From Lithospermum erythrorhizon (lineage: Eukaryota > Streptophyta > Magnoliopsida > Boraginales > Boraginaceae), in the NCBI GenBank assembly GCA_019722365.1, contig JADFUC010000678.1, forward strand, positions 26,281 to 90,280: 64,000 bases of DNA, written 5' to 3'. Positions 35,471-47,506 of the stretch are shown here, piece after piece. Position numbers and translations under genes: made by a program. The stretch's first letter is position 1. Every line of letters begins with the position of its first letter. The notes beneath the pieces were generated by a model. The model ran no database searches. It saw only the letters and a list, made by a program, of their open reading frames with translations, and had not been told where the DNA came from.

Positions 35471-38400
35471 CTACTGAAGCGCGTTAGTACGTACGCATGA
35501 GTATCATTTAAGTACTTTCACTTATTCTTTACATCTGGCGTTGCGTAAATATTTACATCACTTCAAAGACATTTAAATTGAGATAATAAATAAAGTAATT
35601 AACTATTTTACGTAAATTTATAAATTATACTTTTTGATTTATATTCTAATTCATTTTGTTCATAGTTATATGATTCCTTACTTAATTTTAAATAACTAAT
35701 TTTAATAATAAATTTAAAAGTTTTGTTACCATACTACTCTTCATTTTTAAGATTTAACAAAAGAATGCACTTATGTAATTTTATTTATTGTTAGAAAAGA
35801 TCACTTTTTCTCATTTAATAAGAACTTATATTATTTTATTTAACTGTTAGAGAAACATCGCTTCTCAATTGAGTTAGTAGAATAAGTTATTCATAATTCT
35901 ACTATTTTATTTTATTTTATGTATTCATTTTAACATATTTTAATTGATGATTAATATTTGGACAAAACTAAATAATATTAAGATTTTTTTATGAAATTCT
36001 CTCAATTTTAGCCACGCAAAATTAGCGAAGGACACACGTTGGGCTGTCCTTGACCGAATGATGTGAAATACTCGAATGAATTATATTGAAAATCAATGGA
36101 ATAAAGTTGACATACCTATTTTAAAAAACTATTTCTTGTGTAAAAACTTTTTTTTTAATAAAAGAAGTTAAAGCCTCGATAATATGTGATTAATATTACG
36201 TGATATGGAAACTTTTTAATATTTTAATAAATAACTTGAAACTTTTAATATAAAAGGTGGGAAAATTAAGATTTCAAATAGAAGATCAGTTCTTGATTTG
36301 TACATCTAATGTTCATAAATAAAGTGGATTATATACCTATAATAAACACACATTAAATTAAATGCATTTTTAGACGTAATGTGATAGAATTTATATTTCA
36401 TATAGAGTAAAAACTAATAAGTATTATTATGACAATATACTCTTATTTAGTTTACTAATTACTAATCAATATTAAATAGTGAAGATTGAATTTTTTTTAA
36501 TTTCATTTAATATACTGAATTTAACTCTAATTAATTATTGCATATATACTTTAAGGATAAACATATTTTTATTTAAGCATAAAAAGTAACATGTTATATA
36601 TATTATAATAAAAAAATTAAATTTTTGAAATAAAATATCCAAATCTATTACTTCGTCTATGCTAAATGACTATCATGCTTAATTTAAGTGCTCAAAATTC
36701 AACAACTTTTATGCCTTCATCGATAAACATAATTTTAATTTTAATAAAATTTAATGTCAATATTAAAGTATATTGAAAATATTATTATTTCATCATTTTC
36801 ACCAAATATTTACAGTAGAAAAAAATATTTGAATTTAATATTTAATATTTCAAACATCAAAATTTAAACGTTGATAATTTATTGGGGATGCAATGGAGGG
36901 AGTATTAGATATGTATTTTGATTCTTTTTATTTCAATTGTTGAATTATATAGTAAAATGTAATACAAAATATCTGATAATAATTTAGATATAAAATTATT
37001 TAATACGGAGTAGTAATTTTTTAGATTAGAAAAATTGTTTTTCAATTTATAATTGAATAATTATCACACAAAAAAATTTAGTATGAGTAGACTAATTCAT
37101 CACATTAAAATAGAATTTACTTATTATTATGATAACATTAAAAAAAATCAAAGATAATATTATATCAAACACTTTTATGTGTTGGTAAAGATGTTGAATA
37201 TTTTTTAGATAATTGGACCAAGATGTTGATAGTGAACATATAGTAATTAGCATACATATGAAAGTTATAACACTTGCGCACATATTATAAGAAAGTAGAT
37301 AACTCCAACTATGTTTGAATCGTTATAAAATTTAAGCAAAAAATTTAGGACTTATTAATTATTGAATTATGACTTATTAATTATTGAATTGTTATAGGAG
37401 TCATTTTTAAAATTTTACAAACATATTTTCCCACAAATAGAAAATATTATTGTAACGGTAATATAGTAATTAGTAATGATGTTTGAATTATTATAGAATT
37501 TTAAGAAAAAAATATAGGACTTATTAATTATTAAATTGTTATAGAAGTCATTTTTTAAATTGTTATAATAATATAGGACTTAGAAATATATTTTTCCATC
37601 AATAAAAAATATGATAGTAAGGATAATATACTAATTAGAAATCTCGGTAATTTAATTTGTTCATACTGCCTTCGCTGTTTCCATCATCAAAGGCACATTA
37701 AAGGGGACCAAAGCGACTTGAAAATAGAAGTTTTGTAGTAATATGTAATTTGTAAATAGCAGGCCGCTGACAAGGGTGAGACTAAATTCAAAGGTTCAAC
37801 TATTAACTATTAAGAATTTATGACATTTACCGTTTGTTTAAAAATCATCATCGAATGTGGTCCTAAACTGAGCTGATTCATCAGAAATGACACAGTTGTG
37901 GACAAACAGCTGAGCTTTTAGGAACTGACACAATATCAGAATATCTTAGCTCCAACCATCTAACTTTTTCATACTCCCCCAGTTATTTTTATTACTGATA
38001 AGTGACTATGAAATTAAATAAATTATTTGTTAGGTTTAAAAATTTAAAAAGATTGAAGAGTTGTAATTCGCTCGTGACAATAACTTCTCAAATCTTGTTG
38101 AATAATTCAATGCATAATTCAAATATTCTTGAAGAGTTGAATAATTTCTTACTCCCGTCCAAAAAGCAATTGATGTTTGAAACTTTTTTAAAAATTAAGC
38201 TTTGTGAGTAATTATTAATTAGTTTTAAAAAATATAAAATTTATATAATTGAATTCGTCTTTTGAAATACTTTCATAATATAATTTTTTATTTTTTAATA
38301 ATATATAACTAAAATGTAATTGAAGATTAAAGATTTATGCCGATGCTTATGAGAAAGTCGATTGTTTTTGATTGGATAGAGGTATTACATCTTTCATACC

Positions 38401-38947
38401 GTTTAAATAATAGAATGCCTTTTAGCAATTGTTAATTTATTCAAATTGCATATGGTCCTAGAATTTATTATAAAAATTAATGTTCGAAAGTTATTTTTTG
38501 TCTTTGAGTATTCAAGCAACATCTTACATTGGTTCGAGCTTTGCATAGGAAGTAGTAACTTATACTAACTATTTACGCATTTCCAATATTATAATGATTT
38601 TTTAAATATATATGTGAGATTCTAAAAAGTCCTTCTATTATAAAATGGAGGAAGTACAACACATATAATTCTTTGCACACTATCAAAATTGGAAAGTAGA
38701 AGTATAAATACAAGTTCAATTCCTTGTATTAACTCCAAATTGCAAGACTCGGAGTTTGCTACTTCCATAGTATGTACTTGGCATTTAGATTTCAGAATTA
38801 TGCAAGGACATAATGTACCATCTAACTTATAGGAATTCCATTATACTATACATCTTGGATATTTCATATATGAAGCTTCTGCCGAATCAACAAGTCCGGA
38901 CACTAGTTAGCACTTGGCAGCTTCACCCCGTAGTGTTCTTTAATTAG
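35471..38947. other. very AT-rich intergenic sequence, no gene
   Basis: No supported gene. Short MITE-like ends occur: GGATGCAATGGAGGGAGTA at 36,887-36,905, TACTCCCGTCC at 38,149 and ATGGAGGAAGTAC at 38,645-38,657, but pairing is uncertain. A repeated phrase (GACTTATTAATTATTGAATTGTTATAG...) occurs at about 37,369-37,400 and 37,517-37,545. The frame at 38,002-38,211 lacks any motif. Confidence 0.5.
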
Positions 38948-39430
38948 TGTTAAGCGAGGTAATCGGCCTATTTTTTTATGGGTTGAAAGAATGATTAATA
39001 CCGAGGTCGTAAACCGAGGTGTCAAAGATGCCATTGAGTACTTAGGACACTTGTCGTGCTCTCGGCCATATGGTAGGTGGAATGTCTTTTCGGATCCTAT
39101 GCTAAATATCGAAGCATTCATTATTCATTAAAGGTAATATCGTTTGTCTTTCGCGTATTTAATATCCTTTTAAATACTTAGCATCTTAGCAATTGTCGGG
39201 TATCATGGTCAACACGTGTCCACTTTCAAGTACCACGGTGGACCACCTACGCTCTGCTCCTCTCGAGATCCTTTGTAGCGGCGAGAGTTGCTCGGCCCGG
39301 CTTACCCAAGCCGAACCGTATCGGCTCGCGAGCACGGCGTAGAAGAAGAGTCTAGATAGTGGCGCGCGAGGTTTTCAGCAGGGGCTTGAAACATTCTGGC
39401 CCGAGCCCGGCGAGCCTTAAACAGCCGCGT
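38948..39430 (+). repeat. 5' LTR of the second Tat element
   Basis: Homologous to 44,491-44,942. Shared blocks in order: GGTTGAAAGAATGATT (38,972), GGACCACCTAC (39,240), GAGATCCTTTGT (39,264), CTTACCCAAGCC-GAACC (39,301), AGCACGGCGTAGA (39,331) and GGTTTTCAGCA (39,371). The copies differ heavily, so the insertion is old. Boundaries are set by the loss of similarity and the primer site and may be off by 10-20 bases. Confidence 0.75.
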
Positions 39431-39432
39431 GT

Positions 39433-39452
39433 TTGGGCGCGTATGTGGGGAA
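39433..39452 (+). other. primer-binding site of the second Tat element
   Basis: TTGGGCGCGTATGTGGGGAA resembles the TTGGCGCCGTCTGTGGGGAA site common in Tat elements, with a few differences, and lies at the inner edge of the LTR. It confirms plus-strand orientation. Confidence 0.55.
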
Positions 39453-39769
39453 CCGAAGGGCAGAGCCAATAATATGCGGACAACAACCTAATGCAAGTTT
39501 GGCATCCGATTACCAAAATGCGCCCGGCTTCCCCGAATTGGCTTCTATTCCAATATTCTCACGACAAAGAACAGAAAGAGGCTCACAGCCGCGGGGCGAG
39601 GTTAACAACACCTCGACATACTTGAGGCCTTGACCCTAAGCCTTTGGCACCACCGGTACTGCGCCTCAAATAGGTCGGCCTTGGCGGTCTTACAACAAAC
39701 GAGATATAAAAGATGATGAAAACTGATCGTCAGAGTAGATCGACTCCGTCGATACTCCATGACCAAGAT

Positions 39770-40912
39770 GCCTTTTACAGATCGGTTAGATATAGATTTC
39801 CCTTAAATCGTTTTTAAAGCTGCCGCTAATTCAACTTTGTTCATTTGGGTAGAGATCATTGACCACTTGAAGGGGTTAGAAGCCACTTTACTATGACTAT
39901 AATGTAAATAATCCGGACACGATAAATGCGGGCGTTAAAACAACCTCACGGAAAAAGCCTTGGATTGGTATGTAGAACTACCAAAATCATCGATACATAT
40001 CGAGGCCATAGTGGGCCGCCGTCTCCAAGTTTGGTATTGCGGTAAACCATGGAGGATAAACATCTTTGATGGACATAAAGTAGAGCCAGATAATTATTTG
40101 GCTGACTATCACTCAAAGATACATGACCTATTAAACGCATCCGGTATGGATGACAAGAGTTCATATATAGGCGTTAACTACTTGGGCACCAAACTACGGA
40201 GAAACTCAAGAGAAGCCTTATTCTTTGAAAACTCCCCCTCAAGAGATGCATTAACCAAAGGGTTTAAGCAATGGCACGTCTAAGCTGAAGCTTAACAAAA
40301 GAGCGACTCGAGCAAGAGCCTTAGGAAAGCGGTATTAAAGAAAAAGACTAAGGTCAACGGGAAGACCTCCGCTGCGGGAGAGAATACGGTGAGATATGGG
40401 GAAACCACCTCTCGAAAGGCTACATTCCTCGCCGCCTCCCGGGAAGCTTGAGTGCGATTTAATCCAATCCGGACCTCGGGAGGACAGCTTGACGAGTGAA
40501 CCCCAGGGACGCCATATAGGAGATCTTCTCCCCGAGTGCAAGACAAAAATCTTTTACCTAAGGCCCGCAGTGCGGCGGGCCTTAGGAAAGAGACATAAGA
40601 ATCAATATTGTGAATACCCCTTTGGGGAACACGGTCATGAAACTTATGAATATACGGAATATTGGTGGAATTGAGAAGCTAATTAGCGAGGGGTACACAG
40701 GGGAGTTTGTAGAGCTGGAGAAAGGCGGGCCACGGGGGGCGCGGTTACAGTCTATCGCGGCCGAGATTACTCGACCACGAGATAAACGGCCTCACACGGG
40801 GAGAATCGACACAATGTCGAGGCGGAATAGTAAGGAAGAGGCGATTCCCCAAAAGCGGCTCGAAAAGAACTACTCTCGTGAGGTGTCTGATCTTGGCCCG
40901 GGTAATCGATAG
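39770..40912 (+). pseudogene. second Tat element gag, broken
   Basis: The Retrotrans_gag core is recognisable at 39,963-39,995 as DWYVELPKSSI (family form: W...LP..SI). Further on, 40,590-40,670 encodes KNQYCEYPFGEHGHETYEY, clearly the same zinc-knuckle region as CEYHREHGHDTDEC in the copy at 16.5 kb, with the second and last ligands changed. A shifted frame continues with IEKLISEGYTGEFVE (40,671-40,720), matching IEKLIKRGYLKEFV of that copy. Several frameshifts and stops. Confidence 0.75.
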
Positions 40913-40966
40913 GCGAGCCCATGCTCGTTCTTAGATAGAGCTAAAAGGAATCGAGCTTCCACGCGT

Positions 40967-41040
40967 GACCCGGTGGTGATAGCTCTGGCGATAGCGAACT
41001 TCCGCGATTAGAAAGAATGTTGGTAGATACGGTAAGTTGA
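40967..41040 (+). pseudogene. second Tat element protease remnant
   Basis: DPVVIALAIANF followed after a stop and shift by MLVDT matches DPVVIAPVIANY and MLVDTGSSAD of the copy at 16 kb. The catalytic DTG has become DTV, so the protease is dead. The similarity fades downstream, although a SYTTYSHL-like piece near 41,090 corresponds to the STYDKLGL part. Confidence 0.7.
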
Positions 41041-41359
41041 GCGGGCGTATTGTACCTCGGCGCCGACAAACTCAATTACACCATGGAGTCATACACAACC
41101 TACTCCCATTTACTCGTGGCCCGAGGATTGAGGCCAAGTAGTGTATCCGTTTGGGATCGCCACGCTCGACTTCACCCGGTCGGGCGGCACGATCAAAGCC
41201 AGTTACGGTGTTGAGCGTGATTCCTCGTACAATGATTTAATTGGAGGCCAATATTGATAGCGTTCACGAGGCGATTTGGTCCCCTACTGAGAGCTCGGGT
41301 TGGGGTTCCCGACAACGGGGGGCATAAGAGGTACAAGCATGTGAAAATCAAAGAGGCTA

Positions 41360-42180
41360 GGATATGTTATCGAGCCTCGGTATCCCAGTGAACAAGCCAA
41401 CGGTGGCAGAGAAGAGGCAACAGCATCGGAAAATCAACGAGGAAGTTAGAAGCTGTGACAAAGGCGTGGAAGAGGATAACTGGCCCCAAAAGAAAAGAGA
41501 AAGCCAAAAGGCGATAGCGAGTAGAAATTCCATTCAACCTCGCGGTAAAAATCAAAGCATTCAAAAATTGGAACAAAGATTTGGATGATACTCATAGAGA
41601 GGCTTTGATTTCGCTAATCAAGGGAATTCGAAGAGCGTGTTTCCATGGGGCCCGAAGATATGCCGGGAGTAGACCAGGAGTGGCGATGCGTCGGCCCCGC
41701 GTCCACTAAGTATTTTGTCCCCCATTAAACAAAGTAAGCGGACCTTCCGTCATGAGAAGAACATGGCCATAAGAATAAATTAGAGCTATTGAGGCCGGGC
41801 CATCCGCGAACTACGGTTCCTTGAATGGATAGCGAATGTCGTATTGATGAAAAAAGCCAACTTGACAAATGGAGGCGATCGCGCCCGATTTTACAAGTTG
41901 AATAAAAGCTTGCCCCAAGGACTTACACTTTTTTGCTACTATGCCTAGGAAAGTGGTGGATGGCGGTAGCGGGGCATGAAGTCTTCGATTTCATGGGTGC
42001 ATCAACGCGAGAGATCATCCGATGCATATGCTCCTAGAGGACGAGGAGAAAGCGGCGCCCCCAGTATGACTGTTTGTTGGAAAGTCATGCCCTTCGGGTT
42101 AAAAAGCGTTAGGGCCACCTACCGAGGAGAATGTGAACCCGATGTCGCTAGTCAAATAGGAAAGAATATGGAATTTATGT
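41360..42180 (+). pseudogene. second Tat element spacer and reverse transcriptase remnant
   Basis: 41,640-41,670 encodes WGPEDMPG (entry block of RT). 41,910-42,010 holds the LNK..PKD and [10 protein letters not shown] pieces, and 42,066-42,124 encodes [16 protein letters not shown], the same as [16 protein letters not shown] in the other copy. 42,150-42,178 reads SQIGKNMEF, after which the YVDD box is lost. Several frameshifts. The relation to the copy at 14.8-15.7 kb is unmistakable. Confidence 0.8.
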
Positions 42181-44490
42181 AGGCCGATAAACATCTGAAG
42201 GTAGTGCAGGAGGCGGGAGAACCCCTGTAAACCCTCGAAACAGCGGCCTCATAGCATGGGAAGGATTGAAGGTTGCTCTTGGAAGGGTGCCCTCACATAT
42301 TTGTTGACCTCCGAACTTAAAGGTGTATAGTGGGGAATGGAACTCAGTGAGTGTAAAACCCAAAAGGCCATCGAGGGTCATAAGCGGGAAATGGCGGAGG
42401 AGGAATGCCTCGCTTTGAGGCGGATACATGACTCGGAAGTTCCGCTACTGCGTCTCCTTTGGGAGGAATATGCCGTGGGGAGGAGAAGAGCGAGGGGGAG
42501 GTAGCTCCACTAGCGTGGAGCAGCCTTGAGAGAAGGGGCACCTTCGTAGCAACCTTCACCAAAGAGAGGAAGGCGATAGGCCTCTTCCACTTTCATTCGG
42601 CGAGAGGAACGGTATTAAGCGGGGAAGTATCACTTCGCCGCCAACAAAATCTCATTTGCCTTGAGAATGAAAATGCAAAGGTCAATAGGCGAAAAGTGCC
42701 AACTAAGAGAAGGTTAGAGGATTAGTTATATACCCAGGGAGTTAGACTTCAGACAGAGTCAAATTCTTTGTCGAAATTAGACCGGCTCCAATCGAAGACC
42801 CGCCGCTGAGGAAGACGCTTTTAGTGCATCTTCTTGCCCGTAAAGGTTTGCCTCGACTTCTCAAACTAATGGAGATATCATCGGCCAATGGAAATTTAGG
42901 TCGATCCTCTTTTTATAAAAGGAGTCAAACCTTAGGAAACGTTACGTCATTTGGCCGAGAAGCACCATAGAGAGAGTGCCGGGCCTCATTTCACGCTTTC
43001 GAGAACATGGCCCATAAAATGTTCCGCCCGCCGGTGAGAGAGAGGTAAACATCTCCGTGTAGGAACATAGTATAGGTATGGGGAGAAAAGAGCAGAGTTA
43101 GGCTGTGCTTAACAATCTTACATATTACGCTGGAAAGATTATAATATAAAGCCAACCTAAGAGGCAAAATCTAACTAGGACCTTAAGGGTCCGTCTACTA
43201 AATCCTACTGCAGTAGATATGCCCAGTCTGCTTGATGGCAATCTCATTTTGGCCAGAGAAGAAGGAATGTAAAAATACTCTAAGGTGACATAGTCTAGAT
43301 GATACACACCTACGGGTAGGAGTTTCTTATAATAGTGGGATCTACTTATCCTTTGGCCATGGAGACTAGCAGGCGGCCACAGAAGCGGAACTTCGCCCAG
43401 CCAGTAGGGAGGGTTCGCCGCCTTTATAAGGTCATCTTTTCTTTTCGAGACCCGGCTTTTGTGGCGTAGATAGCATTAGGCTGCGGAGGTGACCCCCTAA
43501 ATCTGAGCAAAAGTTGTAAGCATCGGCGAAGCACAGAAGCACAAAAGCATAATAAATGTTTGTAATTGAAGGAGTAGTTACCTCTTGAAGTGTGATCTGA
43601 GGCGAGGTAGGTAGATACTTGAATCCAACCATAAACTCATTATTATTTGGAGTGTCCCTCGGGTATCGTTGTGAGTTAAGTGGTTCAGAGGGCAATTTGC
43701 GTTTCTTGAAGACATGGCATATTTTTTTTTCTAAAGGAGAACAAAAACCGGTTAAAATCAAAGGGACAACGCTTTTTAAGGGGCCAAATATCAATGAGGG
43801 ACAACCTTTTTGGAGACAATTATCAAACATTAAAAAGAAATCTGTTTTTGGGATCCACCAATCGGCATCGAAAATGGAGCAGGCTCTTTGAGGGCCAACC
43901 CAGGCCGAGAAAAGGAAAGGCGGTAGCCGGGGAAAGGGGCGACGCTGTCGTAACATTGAAGGGCCACCACGTTTAAGGGGCGCTTTAGCCGGCGTGATAT
44001 TCGAGAAGGGAGGCCGTTGGCATGGCCCAGGAGAGGCTGCCGAAACTAAAGGGGAGGAGGCTTTGTTTTACTTGAGAAAAAAAAAGAGAGCCTTGCTAGA
44101 AGTAAGTGAAAGAGACGGTTGGGAGTTCTTTTGAGAAAGAAAGGGAAATAGGGAGTATGAATCTTCTTTTTCTTAAAGGAAATACAATTGAAAAGGTAGC
44201 GGAAATATGAAGAGGTTTAATTACCTTTTGTAACCATTTTGGCTTTGACTCTTCAAGCGCGCTCCACTCGATCGGATAGGGACAGCGTACACGTGGGGCC
44301 CCGGCGTGGGCTTGAAAGGCCCCGGTTTTGGCCCACGTCATAGGACACTTCAAAAATTTTAATGGGAAGAGTACCCGTAAAGAGAAGGTGTTGAAATAGC
44401 AAATAAATTTGAAATCGATTCCTAGGTAGTCTTCCGTTTAAAATTCTTTGAAGTGTCATTCAACTAGCTTTATACCAAAATCAAGGAGCG
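42181..44490 (+). other. rest of second Tat element: decayed RNase H and integrase, 3' region
   Basis: Only traces are visible. At 42,900-43,030 broken frames resemble the zinc-binding start of gypsy integrase (LYKR, then HRESAGPHF and ahead of MAHK). RNase H was not recognised. From 43,100 on no sense-strand coding is apparent; the longest frame is antisense, 174 codons (43,956-43,432), with no motif I recognise. A purine-rich AAAGAGAAGG tract at about 44,377 precedes the 3' LTR. Confidence 0.45.
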
Positions 44491-44942
44491 ATGATGTAGC
44501 GAAGCCAAATTTTCGGTGGTTGAAAGAATGATTGTCTCGAGCATGCGACGGAGGTCAAGGTCGCTTCAAGGGATCCACCCCAGTGGGACACTTATGATGC
44601 TCGCCAACATTGGTAGAGAGCTCTTTTAGAATCCTTTATAAATACCCCAAACATTCACTCAGTGATGGTAATAATTTGATCTCCCATTATTTTAAATACT
44701 CTTAAAATACTCCACATACTTAACTTGATCGTCGGAGTGTCTGCGTGACAGCTTTGGGAGGTACACGTGGGACCACCTACACTCTCACGAGATCCTTTGT
44801 GGTGAGGTAGGATATATCCGAGGAACCTTACCCAAGCCCGAACCACTTCGGCTTCGCAACACAGCGTAGAGAAAGTCAGGATAATGGCCTTGCGGGTTTC
44901 AGTGAGCAAACATTTTAGTGAGAGCAGTAGGAGCACCGAGAG
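44491..44942 (+). repeat. 3' LTR of the second Tat element
   Basis: Partner of 38,948-39,430. Includes CCTTTATAAATACCCC (44,633), a likely TATA region, then GGACCACCTACACTC, GAGATCCTTTGT, CTTACCCAAGCCCGAACC and ACACAGCGTAGAG in the same order as the 5' LTR. Element length LTR to LTR is about 6.0 kb. Confidence 0.75.
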
Positions 44943-45500
44943 AAACTTATGGCATGGGAAACTTTACCCAGTTCACTTGTGTTCATATTGGGTTTGTACT
45001 ATAATATGTACTGGATCCATCTAATAATCGTCAGTTTGTGTATAGCACCAATATTCACATAACAAAATATGTTGAGGTTTTATTAGGTATTTCTTGTTGA
45101 CCTTTATTACTATCGTATAAGTTTCAAATTTCTCTTCTAATATTATTATCATTTCAAATTATCCCCGAACCCACGTTGGTTTGAAATTGCCCTCAACTAA
45201 GGGTACCCATAAACTGTTAGAAATTACCTCGATGTAATGGAATATTATTTATAAAACAAACTGTGATTAGAAATATAATAGTCTGGCACGACACCTATTT
45301 TAATAATAACCAAATACAATTAAAAATATATTTGTTAAAAAACCTACTTGCTCCATTGTTATTCTTAAACTAAACTCCCCGCCCCAACCCTACTGCCGCT
45401 GACAGCGCCCACCTCATATTTCTACCTCAAGCCCAAATTCGTTTCAAAGTGGACAACTTTTCATCTAAATAAAAGATCATATTAATAAGTTAAATGACTA
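44943..45500. other. intergenic, no gene seen
   Basis: AT-rich to mixed sequence between the Tat element and a MITE. No frame of note. Confidence 0.5.
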
Positions 45501-45663
45501 CTCCCATCCCTAATTTTCAAATCATTTACTTTACACACAAAGATTTAAGAAAATTTAAATATGTGTCTTGTATTTAAATTTTTCTCCATCATGACATCTC
45601 ACAAATGAAACTTAGTTTAGAAATTTAAACATAAAATATGCCTAGAGAAACAGATGGAGGGAG
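45501..45663. mobile_element. Stowaway-type MITE, 163 bases, with TA target duplication
   Basis: The element starts CTCCCATCCCTAATTTTCAA and ends AGAAACAGATGGAGGGAG, giving imperfect terminal inverted repeats of the CTCCCTCCGTCCC type, and is flanked on both sides by TA (45,499-45,500 and 45,664-45,665), the duplication made by Tc1/mariner transposases. It has no coding capacity, so it moved with a transposase supplied in trans. Confidence 0.85.
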
Positions 45664-45828
45664 TATATTTTAATTAATGTTTTTCAAATAACCCATATTA
45701 TATATTAAAAATTTGAGTTTAAATTAAAAAAAAAATAACTCATTAAAATGTTAAATTGTACGAATTTTTAGGAAGAAAGGAAATAATAGTTATCTTGGTA
45801 CGTTTGAGCAGTATCATTAAATTGTACT

Positions 45829-46070
45829 CCCTCATATCAAAAATATATTCGGTGTTCATATTAAAAGTCATGCCTCAAAATATTTGATTGTTCGATCAAA
45901 ATACATATTATTTTTTTATTATCTTTACCCTTTGTCTTCATAATGTTTTTTTATTCTTATCCTAAACTGCAATGATAACATCTAAATATAAAGGATAGAA
46001 AATAAAATTTAAATACATCTTTAATAAAATATATTTAGTCTAAACGGCCCAGATTTTATGTCTGAGAAGG
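45829..46070. mobile_element. possible second, decayed Stowaway-type MITE
   Basis: TACTCCCTCATATCAAAAATATA at 45,829 is a good left end. The right end is unclear: TAGTCTAAACGGCCCAGATTTTATG at about 46,036-46,060 may be a degraded inverted repeat. Length would be about 240 bases. Confidence 0.3.
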
Positions 46071-46279
46071 AAAACCTTCGATTATATATTGTACTACTTA
46101 TCTACCAATGTTCAAAGGTCATGAGCACATATATTTTAAAATAGACGAACATATTAATTTAATAAATCCTAATTCATCAGATATAATTAATTAATTTCTA
46201 GAATTTGGCTAATAAGCATTTTACAAATTATTATCACATAGGACATTATTATCATATAGGACATTATTATTCAATAAAC

Positions 46280-47455
46280 ATTTGACATGTAGAAATTAGA
46301 GTTTTAAATTTCTCCCTTCAATTAAAACTGGACATATTCAATTTAGGGCTTTCATATTAAGGCTTTGGGGAGGTGCCTCAAATGGAGAAAACACAGGAAA
46401 ATCACGGTTCTATCAATAAAATACAAATGAGACATCCTATACTTAGTTGAAATGGAATAAAATTAGTGTTTCATCACTTAAAGTCAAAATAAGTGCTCTA
46501 TATGAAGCTTCCACGAGAATCATTCAAGATTTGTTTCATAATTTACCGATCAAGAACACAAATGGATAATCAAGGCTGGGCCTATAAATATGCCCCCTTT
46601 AAAAGCACCTATATCACCTAAAAAACAACATAAATGCATATTCATTAGTAGAAATAGTAAAGACATTAAGAAGATTGAATTCTCTCACAAATTAGAGGAT
46701 CATTCCAGAATTGAACAAGCTCATTTCCCGACCCATAGCCATAAAAAACATTTAACCATCAACAAGTCTATTTATATACATCTTTTAAATGTTGCTTCAG
46801 AAGCCATTGTCCAAATACTACTTCTACACTCAAGTCGATCACATTAATCTCAATCGTTTATCCCTTCGAACTTATCAGCAGTCACCACCTTATCTCGTTT
46901 AATACTTATCTATTCAGTGAGTGAATTTGAATGAATTTATACTCATTGAAATTATTTAGCTCAAATCAGAAACTCGAGGTCTGAAACCCTTGAGTTGTCA
47001 AAATATGTTACTAACACTTGCTCAATGACATTGCATAAAACGTTCGTTAACACTTCACATATCATCAACTTTTAACACATCTATTTTTTCTTTAAAAAAA
47101 TCAACATAAGACTCACAATCCCATGTTACTTCGATTCCATTTGTCATAAACAAAATAAAAATCATATAATAGTTAAATGTGACTGTTGAAACATCACCTT
47201 GAATCTTTGAGAAAAGTTCCACATGAAAGTTTAGAAGAAATATCCTTCGATTTGGTCCTAGAAAGAGACTTTAGTTTTCTTGTGTATTTTTTGCACTAAT
47301 AGTTAATGGGATTTCCTCGACTTAGTAATTCCTCAACTAATCAAGATTTGGGGAGTATTCAATACTCATATATATTTGTAATCCTCTCATACTATAGTTA
47401 AATCTTTTCATTGGTTGCATGCAATGGAATAGTCATAAGAATTTTTCGCATCCGT
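46280..47455 (+). repeat. 5' LTR of a copia element, plus strand (left edge uncertain)
   Basis: A primer-binding site at 47,467 puts an LTR immediately upstream. CTATAAATA at 46,582-46,590 is a good TATA box, so transcription would start near 46,620 and the 85-codon frame at 46,590-46,847 is in the R/U5 region, not a gene. The left edge is not defined. I found no 3' partner in the window. Confidence 0.55.
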
Positions 47456-47466
47456 TATAACTAAAT

Positions 47467-47478
47467 TGGTGTTAGAGC
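47467..47478 (+). other. primer-binding site (initiator tRNA-Met type) of the copia element
   Basis: TGGTGTTAGAGC matches TGGTATCAGAGC at 10 of 12 positions and is followed by TCGGCACCAG, as in many plant copia elements. The gag start follows 30 bases later. Confidence 0.7.
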
Positions 47479-47506
47479 TCGGCACCAGATCTGTTCCGGT
47501 AAGAAG

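Noticed and set aside
36648..36905. Possible MITE ending in GGATGCAATGGAGGGAGTA
   Set aside because: The right end is good, but the proposed left end (ATTACTTCGTCTATGC) matches too weakly to call an element.
38149..38657. Possible Stowaway-type MITE of about 500 bases between TACTCCCGTCC and ATGGAGGAAGTAC
   Set aside because: The ends fit loosely, but the length is large for the family, the inverted repeats match poorly inside the first 12 bases, and other unpaired ends occur nearby.
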